From positions 1-50,871 of the forward strand of contig CAJXVR010000011.1 in the NCBI GenBank assembly GCA_913061285.1: a DNA stretch of 50,871 nucleotides, written 5' to 3'. The DNA is from an uncultured Verrucomicrobiota bacterium. GTDB lineage: Bacteria > Verrucomicrobiota > Verrucomicrobiia > Limisphaerales > AAA164-E04. Made by a program: the position numbers and the translations under genes. Below are positions 35,840 to 45,297 of this stretch, one piece after another. The notes under the pieces are model-generated. The model was not told the origin of the DNA. It saw only the letters and a program-made list of their open reading frames with translations, and did no database searches. Every line of letters begins with the position of its first letter. Position 1 is the first letter of the stretch.

Positions 35840-38086
35840 TTACGATGGATTCGACTCAAGGAATGTGACTTTGCCTGTTTTAACATCGTAGATGGCCCCC
35901 GAGATAATTACTTTTCCTTCTCGAACCAACTTTGCGATAGCTTCGCTCTTCTGAGGGATTGATTTCATCGTGAGTCGGACATTGAGTTCCGTTACTCGGT
36001 CGCTGAAGGCCTCATTCTTTGAATTGCGGTCCTCAGTTGTGGTCGTTTCGGAATCGATGGCCTGGTTGATGACCTCGGTGATCGCTCCGATATGTTCGCA
36101 TCCGGTGGCTTCCTTTGGATCTTGCTTGCTGGCAGCGAGATCGATAGTGGCATTGACCGCCCCGCAACGAGTATGACCCATGACCAGCAACACTTTGGCT
36201 CCAGCGACGGCGCAGCCGTATTCGAGACTGCCGAGTTCTTTTTCTGCGGCAACGTTTCCTGCGACACGCACACTAAAGATATCTCCGATGCCGAGATCGA
36301 AAACCATCTCCGTAGCGATACGCGAGTCCATACAGGCGAGCACGATAGCCAAGGGGAATTGTGCGTCTGAAGTTGCCCCGATTTGCCGGTGCGGATTTCG
36401 CGCTACGGGCACTCCTTTGACGAATCGTTCGTTTCCTTCTCGGAGAAGATCAAGTACCATATCCGGCGATGCTTCTGCTTGAACATCTCGGGTTGTCACA
36501 TCGACATACTGGATACGATCTTCGATACGGTAGCGGTCCTTGAACCCGCTGAGGCTGACTTTAATTCCGTGGGCTGGGCCAGTCTCCTTCTCGAAGGTCT
36601 TGATGAGGTCCAGAATATCAGCGTCAATGTAGTCAGTATTACTCGCGTCAACGACGACATGGCTTTTGTCTTTGAGGCTATGAAAGGAAGCCGCCAGGCT
36701 GGCTCGGTTGAGGAAACTCACTTGGTTCGCTAGCTCGATGCGGTGGATTTCGCCGCCAACGTGTTTTTCCACGATTCGATGAATGGGTTGTGAGAGGTTG
36801 CTACGAAGAATGAATCCGATGGAGACCGCGATTCCGACGCCGATACCGATGAGGAGATCCGTCACGATGATAGCGATGATGGTGACGATGAATGGGAGGA
36901 ATTGATTCGCGCCCTCGCTCCACATGGTCTTGAACGTCTTGGGGCTAGCCAATTTGAAGCCGGTAACCATGAGAATGGCCGCAAGACATGAGAGAGGGAT
37001 GAGATTCAGCAGCCCAGGGAAAAAGGCGACCATCAGAAGCAGGAGGAGACCATGAAAGAAGCAAGAAATGCGGGTTTCTGAGCCTGCTGTGACATTGACT
37101 GAACTTCTCACAATGACCGAGGTAACGGGAAGACCACCCAAGAGGCCTGATGTCATATTTCCAACCCCTTGGGCGACCAGTTCGCGGTTTGGGGGTGAGA
37201 CTCGTTTCTTGCGATCCAGATTGTCGACTGCCTCAAGGTTGAGCAGCGTTTCGAGACTTGCGACGATCGCGATGGTAATGGCTGCGATATAGACCGTGGG
37301 ACTCGAAAGAATCGCCCAGGAAGGATTCGTGAGGGAATCGAACAGGCTCTTGAATCCACTCGTCATCGGAACCTGAACGAGATGGGAGGTGCCAATGACG
37401 ATCAGGCTCGTGCCGTCAGCGGTATCGGAGGAAGCGAGAGAGCGGAACAATTCCGAAAGACCGATGCCTACGACGACCACTGCGAGCGGCGCGGGGATGC
37501 CGAGCTTTTCAAGTGGCGTGCGGTTCCAGAATACGAGCATGAACACTGAAAGCAGACCGATAATGAGTGCGCCCGTGTGGATGTCGAACATCGTGGCTGC
37601 GAGTTCGGTAAAAGTGTTCTTTCCATCCATTTGATTGAATCCAAGATCGCACATCCAATCCGGATCATGTCCAAACAAGTGGGGGAATTGTTTCAAGATA
37701 AGGATGATTCCGATCGCTGCCAAGAGGCCCTTGATGACGCTCGAAGGGAAGAAGGCTGCAAGCGATCCGGCCTTGAGCAATCCGAGGATTACTTGGAGTA
37801 CGCCGGCGATGACGACCGCGACCAGAAAAGCCTCAAAGCTTCCTAGAGACTCAACCTGTGCGATGACAACGGCGGTGAGCCCAGCTGCGGGTCCGCTAAC
37901 ACTGGTATGGGATCCGCTGAGCCAAGAGACCAGCAACCCGCCGATGATACCGGCGATGAGTCCGGAAATAGGTGGAGCACCTGAGGCGACAGCAATCCCG
38001 AGACAAAGCGGAAGAGCGACGAGGAAGACGACAACCCCTGAAGAGAGATCTCGTGGAAGTGCTTTTGTGTAGTCTTGTAGGTTCAT
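35840..38086 (-). CDS. SulP-family anion transporter fused to beta-carbonic anhydrase
   Basis: A 748-residue fusion. Residues of about 1-430 are a SulP/SLC26 transporter with many TM helices (DLSSGVVVFLVALPLCLGIA; SGSHTSVSGPAAGL; NLIPLSCLAAILMVTGFKL). A STAS domain follows (about 450-540; VVDASNTDYIDADILDLI). Residues of about 541-748 are a beta-carbonic anhydrase with zinc ligands ACMDSR (Cys near 585, Asp) and GHTRCGA (His and Cys near 635). Such SulP-CA fusions are thought to couple bicarbonate uptake to CO2/bicarbonate interconversion. Divergent from the LysR-type regulator at 38381. Confidence 0.93.
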   Translation of the reverse strand: MNLQDYTKALPRDLSSGVVVFLVALPLCLGIAVASGAPPISGLIAGIIGGLLVSWLSGSHTSVSGPAAGLTAVVIAQVESLGSFEAFLVAVVIAGVLQVILGLLKAGSLAAFFPSSVIKGLLAAIGIILILKQFPHLFGHDPDWMCDLGFNQMDGKNTFTELAATMFDIHTGALIIGLLSVFMLVFWNRTPLEKLGIPAPLAVVVVGIGLSELFRSLASSDTADGTSLIVIGTSHLVQVPMTSGFKSLFDSLTNPSWAILSSPTVYIAAITIAIVASLETLLNLEAVDNLDRKKRVSPPNRELVAQGVGNMTSGLLGGLPVTSVIVRSSVNVTAGSETRISCFFHGLLLLLMVAFFPGLLNLIPLSCLAAILMVTGFKLASPKTFKTMWSEGANQFLPFIVTIIAIIVTDLLIGIGVGIAVSIGFILRSNLSQPIHRIVEKHVGGEIHRIELANQVSFLNRASLAASFHSLKDKSHVVVDASNTDYIDADILDLIKTFEKETGPAHGIKVSLSGFKDRYRIEDRIQYVDVTTRDVQAEASPDMVLDLLREGNERFVKGVPVARNPHRQIGATSDAQFPLAIVLACMDSRIATEMVFDLGIGDIFSVRVAGNVAAEKELGSLEYGCAVAGAKVLLVMGHTRCGAVNATIDLAASKQDPKEATGCEHIGAITEVINQAIDSETTTTEDRNSKNEAFSDRVTELNVRLTMKSIPQKSEAIAKLVREGKVIISGAIYDVKTGKVTFLESNPS

Positions 38087-38356
38087 TCTATTTGTGAAGG
38101 CAGAGTGAGTCAGTGCCGCCTTGAGTTTCTTTTAATCAAAAAAGGAGGCGTTTCTCGAATGTAAAGTTAGAAAATTCTATTCAGCATGCCAATGATTTGT
38201 TGTTGATTGGGATCTGGAGGGTGCTCAAGCGCTTATCGACTCACCGGGGCCTCCGTCCGGGGAGGTCGACGCAAGAATTTTGGAAAGAGACGTCTCACAG
38301 CTGGCAACCTAGCGTACTGCGAAAGATAGTCGAATGGAAAATATTAGTGACGAATC

Positions 38357-38371
38357 ATAGAGTTTATCTAT
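38357..38371. promoter_or_regulatory. LysR-type T-N11-A box
   Basis: ATAGA-GTTTA-TCTAT, a perfect inverted repeat fitting the T-N11-A consensus of LysR regulators, ending 9 bases before the LysR gene. It lies within the divergent region to the SulP-carbonic anhydrase gene, so it could serve in autoregulation and control of the transporter. Confidence 0.5.
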
Positions 38372-38380
38372 GCTAGATCG

Positions 38381-39280
38381 ATGGAATGGCTCAACTACCA
38401 TCATCTCCAATATTTTTGGGCGGCTGTGCGAGAAGGAGGGATTACGAAAGCGAGTATCGCGCTCAATCTAACCCAGCCGACCTTGTCCAAACAGATCCGT
38501 CTCTTGGAGGATCAATTAGGTGAGTCGCTTTTTGATCGGACAAGCCGAAAGCTGGTTTTAACGGATGCTGGGCGCCTAGCGTTCGAATACGCTGAGGAGA
38601 TTTTTTCCCTCGGTCAAGAGCTTCAGCAAAACATGAAGGGGCTCGGCGGTTCTCGACCCCGGAAGCTTCGGGTCGGGGCCTCTGATTTACTCCCGAAAAT
38701 GATTGCTCATCGGATCTTGGCTCCCGTCATGCATGGAGACGCTAATACGCATCTGGTTTGCGAAGAGGATTCGACGGAACGCCTCTTGGCTGAGCTCTCA
38801 ATCCAGCATCTGGATTTGGTTTTGGCGGATGCTCCGATCGATGCCTCCGTGAAGATCAAAGCATACAATCACCTACTCGGTGAATGTGGGGTGACCTTTT
38901 TTGCGACGCACGGCGAAGCGAAACTACTAAAGGGGCGGTTTCCGAACAATTTGGAGGGGGCTCGGTTTCTCGCTCCGACCGACAATACCATTATTCGGCG
39001 ATCGCTTGATCAGTGGTTTGGGTCAATGCGTATCCGGCCACGAATCGTCGCTGAATTCCACGATAGTGCGCTAATGAAGGTCTTTGGTCGGGCCGGCGGG
39101 GGTGTCTTTGCCGGTCCATCGGTGATCGAGAAGGAGATTTGTAAGGAGTACAACGTCAAAGCAATAGGAGCGACAGATGATATTCGGGAGGCCTTCTATG
39201 CGATAACCGTCGAACGAAAAGTGAAACACCCTGCTGTTGCCATGATAACGGAAAATGCCCGCCAGCATTTATTCAGCTAG
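38381..39280 (+). CDS. LysR-family regulator, NhaR-like
   Basis: A 299-residue regulator. The N-terminal winged HTH begins MEWLNYHHLQYFWAAVREGG and continues NLTQPTLSKQIRLLEDQLGE, closely resembling the NhaR subgroup (sodium/osmotic response in Enterobacteria). The C-terminal half is the usual two-lobed effector domain. It is divergent from the SulP-carbonic anhydrase gene with 294 bases between, so that gene is the natural target; a signal such as bicarbonate, sodium or pH is inferred. It converges with the amidohydrolase, sharing CTAG of the two stops. Confidence 0.9.
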   Translation: MEWLNYHHLQYFWAAVREGGITKASIALNLTQPTLSKQIRLLEDQLGESLFDRTSRKLVLTDAGRLAFEYAEEIFSLGQELQQNMKGLGGSRPRKLRVGASDLLPKMIAHRILAPVMHGDANTHLVCEEDSTERLLAELSIQHLDLVLADAPIDASVKIKAYNHLLGECGVTFFATHGEAKLLKGRFPNNLEGARFLAPTDNTIIRRSLDQWFGSMRIRPRIVAEFHDSALMKVFGRAGGGVFAGPSVIEKEICKEYNVKAIGATDDIREAFYAITVERKVKHPAVAMITENARQHLFS

Positions 39281-41127
39281 AACTTCGGAGAACGGTAGAC
39301 CTCCTTGCCGGCTAGCATAGTGAGAAGAACGCTCGTTTTGCTAATGTCTTCCCTGGGGATTGTCCGAATATCCTGATCAAGAATGATGAGATCGGCGTAT
39401 TTTCCGACGCTAAGCGATCCGGTATGCGTTTCATGGTGGAGGAGTTTGGCTGCTTGGATTGTCATCAGTCGAATGGCTGTTTCGACATCGGGAATTCGAT
39501 GTGAACCAGGGGCGCTTAGAGCTGTCTCGATTTTCACGAAGGGCGATAGACTATCGGCATCAAAATCGCTGCTGAGAGTGAGTTCGGCCCCACTTTCAAA
39601 GAGTGCGCTTGCCGGGAGGTAGTGATCAATACGGTCTCCCAGGTAAAAGGCTGCGTCCGAGAGGTTTTCGGCGGTCAATGAACTGGGGCTTAACTGAAAG
39701 TCAGCATAAACCCCGAGTTGTTTGAATCGTTTCACGTCAGCAGGATCTACGAGATAGACATGGGTGATGCGGTGTCGTCGATCCTGGCTCCCGTTTCTTG
39801 ATTGAGCATGTTCTATGGCATCCAATGCGAGTCGTGTCCCACGGTCTCCCGTTGCGTGAAAGTGTAATTGAAAACCCGCCGCTTCAAAGCCGGCGGCATA
39901 GGCATGAAGTGTTTTGGTGTCGAAATAGGTGAAGCCTCTTGGTGAAGCGAGCGTGGGCTGTGCTTCTTTTTCGTATGGGGATAAGAGTGCGGCTGTGGTT
40001 TGTGAGATGATGCCGTCGATGTAGATCTTGACCTGGTTGAAACGGACAAGTTTGTCCGCGTCGTTCATTCTCAAGGCGGTAATAGCGTCCATTTGCGCTT
40101 CGGCATTCTTTTCCGGATACACATAGAAGGCGTTGTTGGCTCGAACTGTGAGGGTGCCTTCGTCCTCGGCGCGTCTCCAGATGTTGTGATGACCTCGAGG
40201 CCAATAGCCGCCAGCATCGCTGACGCTGGTGATGCCGTTCTTGGCGAAGGTTACTAACACCTCTAAGAAGCGTTCGTAGGCAAAGTCAAGATTCTTGATT
40301 GTCGGTGGCTGGGAGGCATCGATCAGTGTTTGGGATAGGTTTTCAAAAACGACTCCGCTTGGCTGATTTGTCTCATCGAAGTCGATCAGTCCTCCAGGCG
40401 GATTTTCTGTCTTTTGGTTGATGTCAATGGCTCTCAATGCCACGGTATTTGCCCACGCCCCGTGGCCTAGATCGTCGAGGATTACGGTGGGACGCGTTGG
40501 GATTTCATCGTCAATGAGTTCGAGCGGGGAGGGAACGCTCTCCAGAAGCGCAATCATATTGACTCCCGCTCCGATGATCCAATCTGTGGGTCCCCCAGGT
40601 TGCTCGTTTTCAAGCTCTCGAAGTGCCGCTCGATAGACGGACGTGGATCCGTATTGGGGTAAGATGGAAAGTCCCTCATTGATCCCGGCTTCGATCGCGT
40701 GGACGTGAACGTCTTGAAATCCGGGGAGAACCAGGCGTTCTGAGGCATCTATCGTCTCCGTGTCTGGTCCCAAATACTCGTCTGCTATTTCATCGCCGAT
40801 GAAGAGGATGCGTCCTTCTTTGATCGCAATGATGCTTGCGCTCGGCTGCGTGGGGTCGACGGTATGGATTTTTGCGTTCTGAATAACGGTATCCGCAATC
40901 GGGTGCAGTCGGAAAAATTCTGTGTCCTGCTGTGCCGTATTGATGAGATAGGGGGAGGAGACGTCGGGAACCGCTTCCCACGAGCCAAGTTGTTCTGACT
41001 GTTGAAGGGTACTGGATTCGGGCCACGTGAGGCGCAGGATGCTTGGTTCGTTCGTTCTTTCCAGCAGGATGCTGGCTGAAAGCGCTGAGATTCCTAGAAG
41101 GAATAGGAGGAGGGAGTGCTTTGGCAT
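39277..41127 (-). CDS. Secreted amidohydrolase, YtcJ-like (amidohydro_3)
   Basis: A 616-residue protein. Signal peptide, then a domain of about 55 residues ending TEFFRL, of a type common in Verrucomicrobiota extracellular proteins, then a TIM-barrel metal-dependent amidohydrolase. Motifs are GFQDVHVHAIEAG (first metal ligands), the late QLHFHATGDRGTRLALDAIE, HVYLVDPADVKRF, SSDFDADSLSP and GKYADLIILDQD at the C-terminal beta domain. YtcJ/NfdA relatives hydrolyse amides or N-formyl groups; the substrate here is unknown. Confidence 0.88.
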   Translation of the reverse strand: MPKHSLLLFLLGISALSASILLERTNEPSILRLTWPESSTLQQSEQLGSWEAVPDVSSPYLINTAQQDTEFFRLHPIADTVIQNAKIHTVDPTQPSASIIAIKEGRILFIGDEIADEYLGPDTETIDASERLVLPGFQDVHVHAIEAGINEGLSILPQYGSTSVYRAALRELENEQPGGPTDWIIGAGVNMIALLESVPSPLELIDDEIPTRPTVILDDLGHGAWANTVALRAIDINQKTENPPGGLIDFDETNQPSGVVFENLSQTLIDASQPPTIKNLDFAYERFLEVLVTFAKNGITSVSDAGGYWPRGHHNIWRRAEDEGTLTVRANNAFYVYPEKNAEAQMDAITALRMNDADKLVRFNQVKIYIDGIISQTTAALLSPYEKEAQPTLASPRGFTYFDTKTLHAYAAGFEAAGFQLHFHATGDRGTRLALDAIEHAQSRNGSQDRRHRITHVYLVDPADVKRFKQLGVYADFQLSPSSLTAENLSDAAFYLGDRIDHYLPASALFESGAELTLSSDFDADSLSPFVKIETALSAPGSHRIPDVETAIRLMTIQAAKLLHHETHTGSLSVGKYADLIILDQDIRTIPREDISKTSVLLTMLAGKEVYRSPKF

Positions 41128-41405
41128 CGATTTTGGGCGCTAGGCTAGTAGCGTGTAGGGTGTGGGTTCTGAATTGATTCCATTGAGCGGGTTCGAAGGC
41201 TATTAGGGGTGAGCCTTATTAGGAATGGCTTCTAGGTAAGCGCCTTCTCGGTCGTTGTAGGTGCTCTTTTATCAGCGGAGCGTGAGCGAGGCAAACTTTT
41301 GGATGATGGAGTTCGAGCCTTATACATGGAGAGGCTTTTTGTAGTGGTTGCGTTGTTACGTTTAGGATTAAAAGTATACCATTACTAGCGTAAGGTGCGT
41401 TTGTT

Positions 41406-41897
41406 ATGGATATTCTGGACCCTTCTCTATCGGGCCTCTTGTGGGTTGTTGCGATTGGCTTAACGGTCATTGTCATTGATGTGTTCTTCGAGACGGAGAT
41501 CCTCAGCGTCTCTGCCCTGATAGGAATCTCGATTTACCTGTCGCTGCTCTTTGATGTCGCTTTGAAATGGCGGGTGCTGTTTGGTTTTGTCTCCTGGTTG
41601 ATTGTGATGGCTCTTTTCTATCTCGTCTGGAAACGCTTCGTGACGCCGTTGCTGCGGAAAGGAATTGTGGGAGGGATCAAAGAATCGTCGCTTTCTGCGA
41701 CCGGGGCGATTGGAGAGTTTCGATTGATTGATGGAAAAGCCTTTGTTTACTGGAACGGTGATCTTTGGCCGGTGAAGAATGAACAGGAAAATGAAGCGGG
41801 AGAGCCCAGGGCGGACTGCTTTGAAGATCGAGAACCGGTAGTCATCAAGGAGATGGAAAATGGGCTAGCGACGATTCGTCCCGACGGTAGCCAATGA
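41406..41897 (+). CDS. NfeD-family membrane protein
   Basis: A 163-residue protein with TM helices at about residues 10-26, 32-50 and 56-78 and a C-terminal OB-like domain (about 95-160; ATGAIGEFRLIDGKAFVYWN, IRPDGS). This is the short NfeD form that pairs with SPFH/stomatin proteins, which is what follows 37 bases downstream. The pair is thought to organise membrane microdomains or help in membrane quality control. Confidence 0.82.
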   Translation: MDILDPSLSGLLWVVAIGLTVIVIDVFFETEILSVSALIGISIYLSLLFDVALKWRVLFGFVSWLIVMALFYLVWKRFVTPLLRKGIVGGIKESSLSATGAIGEFRLIDGKAFVYWNGDLWPVKNEQENEAGEPRADCFEDREPVVIKEMENGLATIRPDGSQ

Positions 41898-41934
41898 ATG
41901 AGTTTCTAGTGAGAAGAAAACGAAAGGAAAAACA

Positions 41935-42819
41935 ATGATTACGACAATTCCCCAAAACCACTGCCGAATTATTGAGCGTTTCGGCAAGCCTGTTCGCGTT
42001 CAATACAGTGGCCTTGCATTCAAACTTCCCATCATTGAGCACGTCCGTTCAGTGACCGATGAGTGGGGTAATGAAACGAACAAGCAAGGGATCTTTATCG
42101 AGTTATCTGAGCAGATTTCTGATACTAATCCGCGAGAATGCATCACGAAAGACAATGCCAAGGTGACGGTGGATTGCATTGTTAGTTGGCGAGTCGCGGA
42201 CCCAATCAAGGCGCTCTACGAGGTTGATCATTTGCATCAATCTCTCTTGCAGTCGGCCATGAATGTTATTCGTTCGGAGATTGGCTCGCGGGATCTGGAT
42301 GATGCCCTGGCAACTCGGGCGACGCTCAATGAGAAGATCGTTGCCGGTCTGTCCGATACGGTCAAAAAATGGGGCATCCAGATCCTCAGGGTCGAGATTC
42401 AAGAGCTTAAGACAGATGATCAGACGAGTGCGGCGATGCTGCAGCAGTTAGAAGCTGAGCGGCGGAGTCGGGCGCTTTCGTCAGAAGCCGAAGGACAGGC
42501 CCAAGCGACTCTCAAGAATGCCGCGGCCGATCGAGACGCTGCGGTGCAAATGGCAGAGGGAATGGCCAAAGCGTTAGAAGTGACCGGCATGGCGGAGCGC
42601 CGGTATGTAGAAACGTTGGCAGAAGTGATTGGTAAGGAGAAAGCGGCTGAAGTCCTGTTGGCTCAGAAGGTTCTTGATGGATTCGATCGGATATCGCGAA
42701 ATCCTGCTGACAAGGTTTTCTTGCCGTCAAGCATGACTGGAGTTCTCGATTTGGGTTCTGGACGGTCGGCTGTGGCGCCGGCAGGGACCGCTGGCCCCGG
42801 AGCTCCGTCTGTTTCTTAG
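41935..42819 (+). CDS. SPFH/band 7 (stomatin-like) protein without TM helix
   Basis: A 294-residue SPFH protein: CRIIERFGKPVRVQYSGLAF, ITKDNAKVTVDCIVSWRVAD, NVIRSEIGSRDLDDAL and KKWGIQILRVEIQELKTDD, then a Glu/Ala-rich coiled coil. The N-terminal TM helix found in most stomatins and in QmcA is absent: SPFH sequence starts within 10 residues. AGGA lies 6 bases before the ATG, so the start is firm. It would reach the membrane through NfeD encoded just upstream. Confidence 0.88.
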   Translation: MITTIPQNHCRIIERFGKPVRVQYSGLAFKLPIIEHVRSVTDEWGNETNKQGIFIELSEQISDTNPRECITKDNAKVTVDCIVSWRVADPIKALYEVDHLHQSLLQSAMNVIRSEIGSRDLDDALATRATLNEKIVAGLSDTVKKWGIQILRVEIQELKTDDQTSAAMLQQLEAERRSRALSSEAEGQAQATLKNAAADRDAAVQMAEGMAKALEVTGMAERRYVETLAEVIGKEKAAEVLLAQKVLDGFDRISRNPADKVFLPSSMTGVLDLGSGRSAVAPAGTAGPGAPSVS

Positions 42820-42955
42820 TCGAGGAGGGAGAGGGAATCTCGTGCTGAGATCATAAATCCGTTCCCTGACTAGCTTCAGGTTTAATCGATCGTTCGGGAG
42901 ATCCGGACGGTCGATTTCTGCATCAATAGCCCGATAAATGTGCCGTTCTGATATT

Positions 42956-44488
42956 CTACCAAGCGAATCTTGTGCGGACGACTTTGTGGGTGATTGTCTT
43001 CTTGAGTTCTTGGGCTTCATCGATGGGGAGATGTCGAATCACTGGGCCGCCCCCAGTATTTGATTGTCCAGCTGTATCGATGATCAGTGAAGCAAGGTGC
43101 ATACGGCGATCGATCGGGCTCTGCGTCAAGGTCATGTTTTGGATGTTCTTAATAGGGAGGAAGAGCGTTGAGCGATTAAGCCATCCAGTGCGCCAGAGCA
43201 CATAGTGGTTTGTGAGGCAATACTTAGTGTTTCGGTACCATTGAAGGTTCCAGTAGTAGATGATGAAGGGAGCGGGTAGCCACGCAAGGGCTAGCCAACC
43301 CGCCCACAGTCCTGTTAGCAACATGCCGAGCAGGACGATCAAGCATCCGATTCGTGAGCGACGCATGATGGCTCGCTCCGAGACCTGGTTCCATTCCCGA
43401 GGGCCTGGATTCAAGTTTGGTTGTAGTTTCAGAACGATCTCGTTGGCTTGCTCGCGAGATGAGACGGGAACGAGTAGGTCACGCTTATTGTTTTCATCGA
43501 TTTCTTTTCGGTCACCGGCCGTGTCGGCTCGAATGGCAGCAAGACCAAACCATCGCCGAAGGAATCCCTCATCGATCTTGATCGCTTGGATCCGGTTTTG
43601 GGGGAGGCTGGTGCGGCGAACGGTTAGCAAGCCGTAGATCCGGCTTGTGACCGCTTGGCTTCGAGTGAGCTGAAAGCCGTGATATCGGAGCACAAAACTG
43701 ACGATGGACCCACAGGCTCCGACGATAGCGAAGAGTAATGCTTTTCCGAGGGAACCGGAGAAGAAGAAGAAATCGATGATTTGGACCACGACGCTTCCCA
43801 TGGGCAAGAACGATTCGATCTTGTTGGTTTGCCGTTCAATTGCCTTTTCGATATAGCCATCATATTTGCCGGTATCCCAAGCTTGAAAATAGTTTAGGTA
43901 GAGAAAAGCGCCGAGGACGGCTCCAAGGCCGGCGACGAGGTTTGATGTTAATCCTCCGATTGCGAGTTCTCGCCATCCAAGTTGGCAGAGGATTTCTTGC
44001 TGAGGGGCTCCCCCCTCGAGACGCTCGCTGTCCTGTGCTGAATTGCTGGAATGGAACGCGGTGACCTCATGTCTCAGTTCTTCGGCGTCTGTGAGGCCGA
44101 GGACGTCGAGGATTGCTTCTTCAGTTTCTGCTCCCGCAGTGGTCAGCTTCACTGATGCGAGTCCCAACCATCGTCGGACGAGGGTTTGATGAATGTTTAG
44201 GTCTTGGATGCGTTCAAGGGGGATGCGTCTCTCTTTGCGGAACAAGATGCCAGAGTGGATGACAAGCTCCTCCTGAGTGAGTCTGAATTGAGTGGTGAGA
44301 TAACGTAGGGCAAAGAAACCGCCACTTGGAATCGCGATGAACAGTCCAACAATCGATAAGGCTTTTTCAGGAGACATTACCACGCTCATAACAATGAACG
44401 GCACGAGCGATGCGCCCATCGACTCAAGGAATGGGAGCCAGAGGGTTGACCAATGAAGACGCCTCTTTGGAACATCGGCGTCACTCAT
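42956..44488 (-). CDS. YdbT-like membrane protein with bPH2 domains
   Basis: A 510-residue protein with TM pairs near residues 20-60, 175-270 and 395-430 separated by three bacterial PH-like (bPH2/DUF304) domains. Each contains the R-I-Q motif of this family: RIPLERIQDLNIHQTLVRRW, TSLPQNRIQAIKIDEGFLRR and STLFLPIKNIQNMTLTQSP. It is coupled by ATGA overlap to the YdbS-like gene. In Bacillus the YdbS-YdbT pair is linked to resistance to certain antimicrobial peptides; the role here is unknown. Confidence 0.85.
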   Translation of the reverse strand: MSDADVPKRRLHWSTLWLPFLESMGASLVPFIVMSVVMSPEKALSIVGLFIAIPSGGFFALRYLTTQFRLTQEELVIHSGILFRKERRIPLERIQDLNIHQTLVRRWLGLASVKLTTAGAETEEAILDVLGLTDAEELRHEVTAFHSSNSAQDSERLEGGAPQQEILCQLGWRELAIGGLTSNLVAGLGAVLGAFLYLNYFQAWDTGKYDGYIEKAIERQTNKIESFLPMGSVVVQIIDFFFFSGSLGKALLFAIVGACGSIVSFVLRYHGFQLTRSQAVTSRIYGLLTVRRTSLPQNRIQAIKIDEGFLRRWFGLAAIRADTAGDRKEIDENNKRDLLVPVSSREQANEIVLKLQPNLNPGPREWNQVSERAIMRRSRIGCLIVLLGMLLTGLWAGWLALAWLPAPFIIYYWNLQWYRNTKYCLTNHYVLWRTGWLNRSTLFLPIKNIQNMTLTQSPIDRRMHLASLIIDTAGQSNTGGGPVIRHLPIDEAQELKKTITHKVVRTRFAW

Positions 44489-45063
44489 GCCTGCTCGATC
44501 TTGGCCGCGATGACCAGCTCATCTCTCAATTCAATCGCCCGATCGGAATCTAGTCCTGGAATGCGATGGGAAGCGTTCCGAGTGCCTGCAGTGTGGACCT
44601 CGAGAGTACTCAAGACATAATGCCGCTCTAGAGGGCCACGATGAAGATCCACGTGCTGAAGCCGAGACAGCGGTATCGCTACGGATTTCTGCCAGACGAC
44701 CCCATATCTGAGTTCTAGTGTTTGATCGTTAATCTTGTAGCTCCAATGTTCGTAAGCTCGCTTAGGAAGCCAGAAGACTCGACTCAAAAAGACGCTGAGA
44801 ACGGTCAGCCAAACAAGGAGGAGTACCGGTTTGGGCGCATTTGTGTAAGCACCCAGGGCAATACCGCCCGCAGAAACGGCGATCAGCAAGATTCCTAAAG
44901 CAATCGCATTCTCTATCGTCCATACCAAAACAATTTTGGGATTGATTGGGATAGTGGATGGAGGCTGATTGACTACTTCGTCCGACTGCGAGGGAAGATC
45001 CTCTTCAGAGAGGGAGTCACTCTCGGTCTTGAGTTCATTGGTGGTTGCTTCGTCGTTACACAT
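44485..45063 (-). CDS. YdbS-like membrane protein with one bPH2 domain
   Basis: A 192-residue protein from the ATG at 45063. The frame runs 46 codons further upstream, but that stretch is Arg/Ser-rich and unlike the family. An acidic N-terminal region precedes two TM helices (IENAIALGILLIAVSAGGIA; LLLVWLTVLSVFLSRVFWL) and one bPH2 domain with VAIPLSRLQHVDLHRGPLER. It is the short partner of the YdbT-like protein downstream, whose start overlaps its stop by 4 bases. Confidence 0.82.
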   Translation of the reverse strand: MCNDEATTNELKTESDSLSEEDLPSQSDEVVNQPPSTIPINPKIVLVWTIENAIALGILLIAVSAGGIALGAYTNAPKPVLLLVWLTVLSVFLSRVFWLPKRAYEHWSYKINDQTLELRYGVVWQKSVAIPLSRLQHVDLHRGPLERHYVLSTLEVHTAGTRNASHRIPGLDSDRAIELRDELVIAAKIEQA

Positions 45064-45234
45064 GGTATCTTTCAGCCGCCGGCAGTTTACTGATGGGTTC
45101 CTAGAATCCAATGAGACAATCCGAGGGACCTTGTAATAGAGTCTGTGGCTGGAAATTCTACGGATGGAGTGCCTTTTGAAACCACGGAGCGCCTTGAACA
45201 CTTGTTGATAAATTTTCGGATGCTGAAAACGCCA

Positions 45235-45265
45235 AAGCCGCCTCTCATAGATTGAGAGGCGGCTT
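45235..45265 (-). terminator. Terminator of htpG
   Basis: AAGCCGCCTCTCA-TAGAT-TGAGAGGCGGCTT forms a perfect 13-bp stem with a short loop, 33 bases after the htpG stop. On the minus strand it is followed by TTGGCGTTTTC. Position and strength support a factor-independent terminator, possibly acting in both directions. Confidence 0.8.
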
Positions 45266-45297
45266 AAGAGTCGTGATTCTGCGATTGAAGCCGGAGG

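Noticed and set aside
35815..35850. GGTTCGAATC, resembling a tRNA T-loop
   Set aside because: The flanks do not form T-arm, anticodon or acceptor stems, so no tRNA is called.
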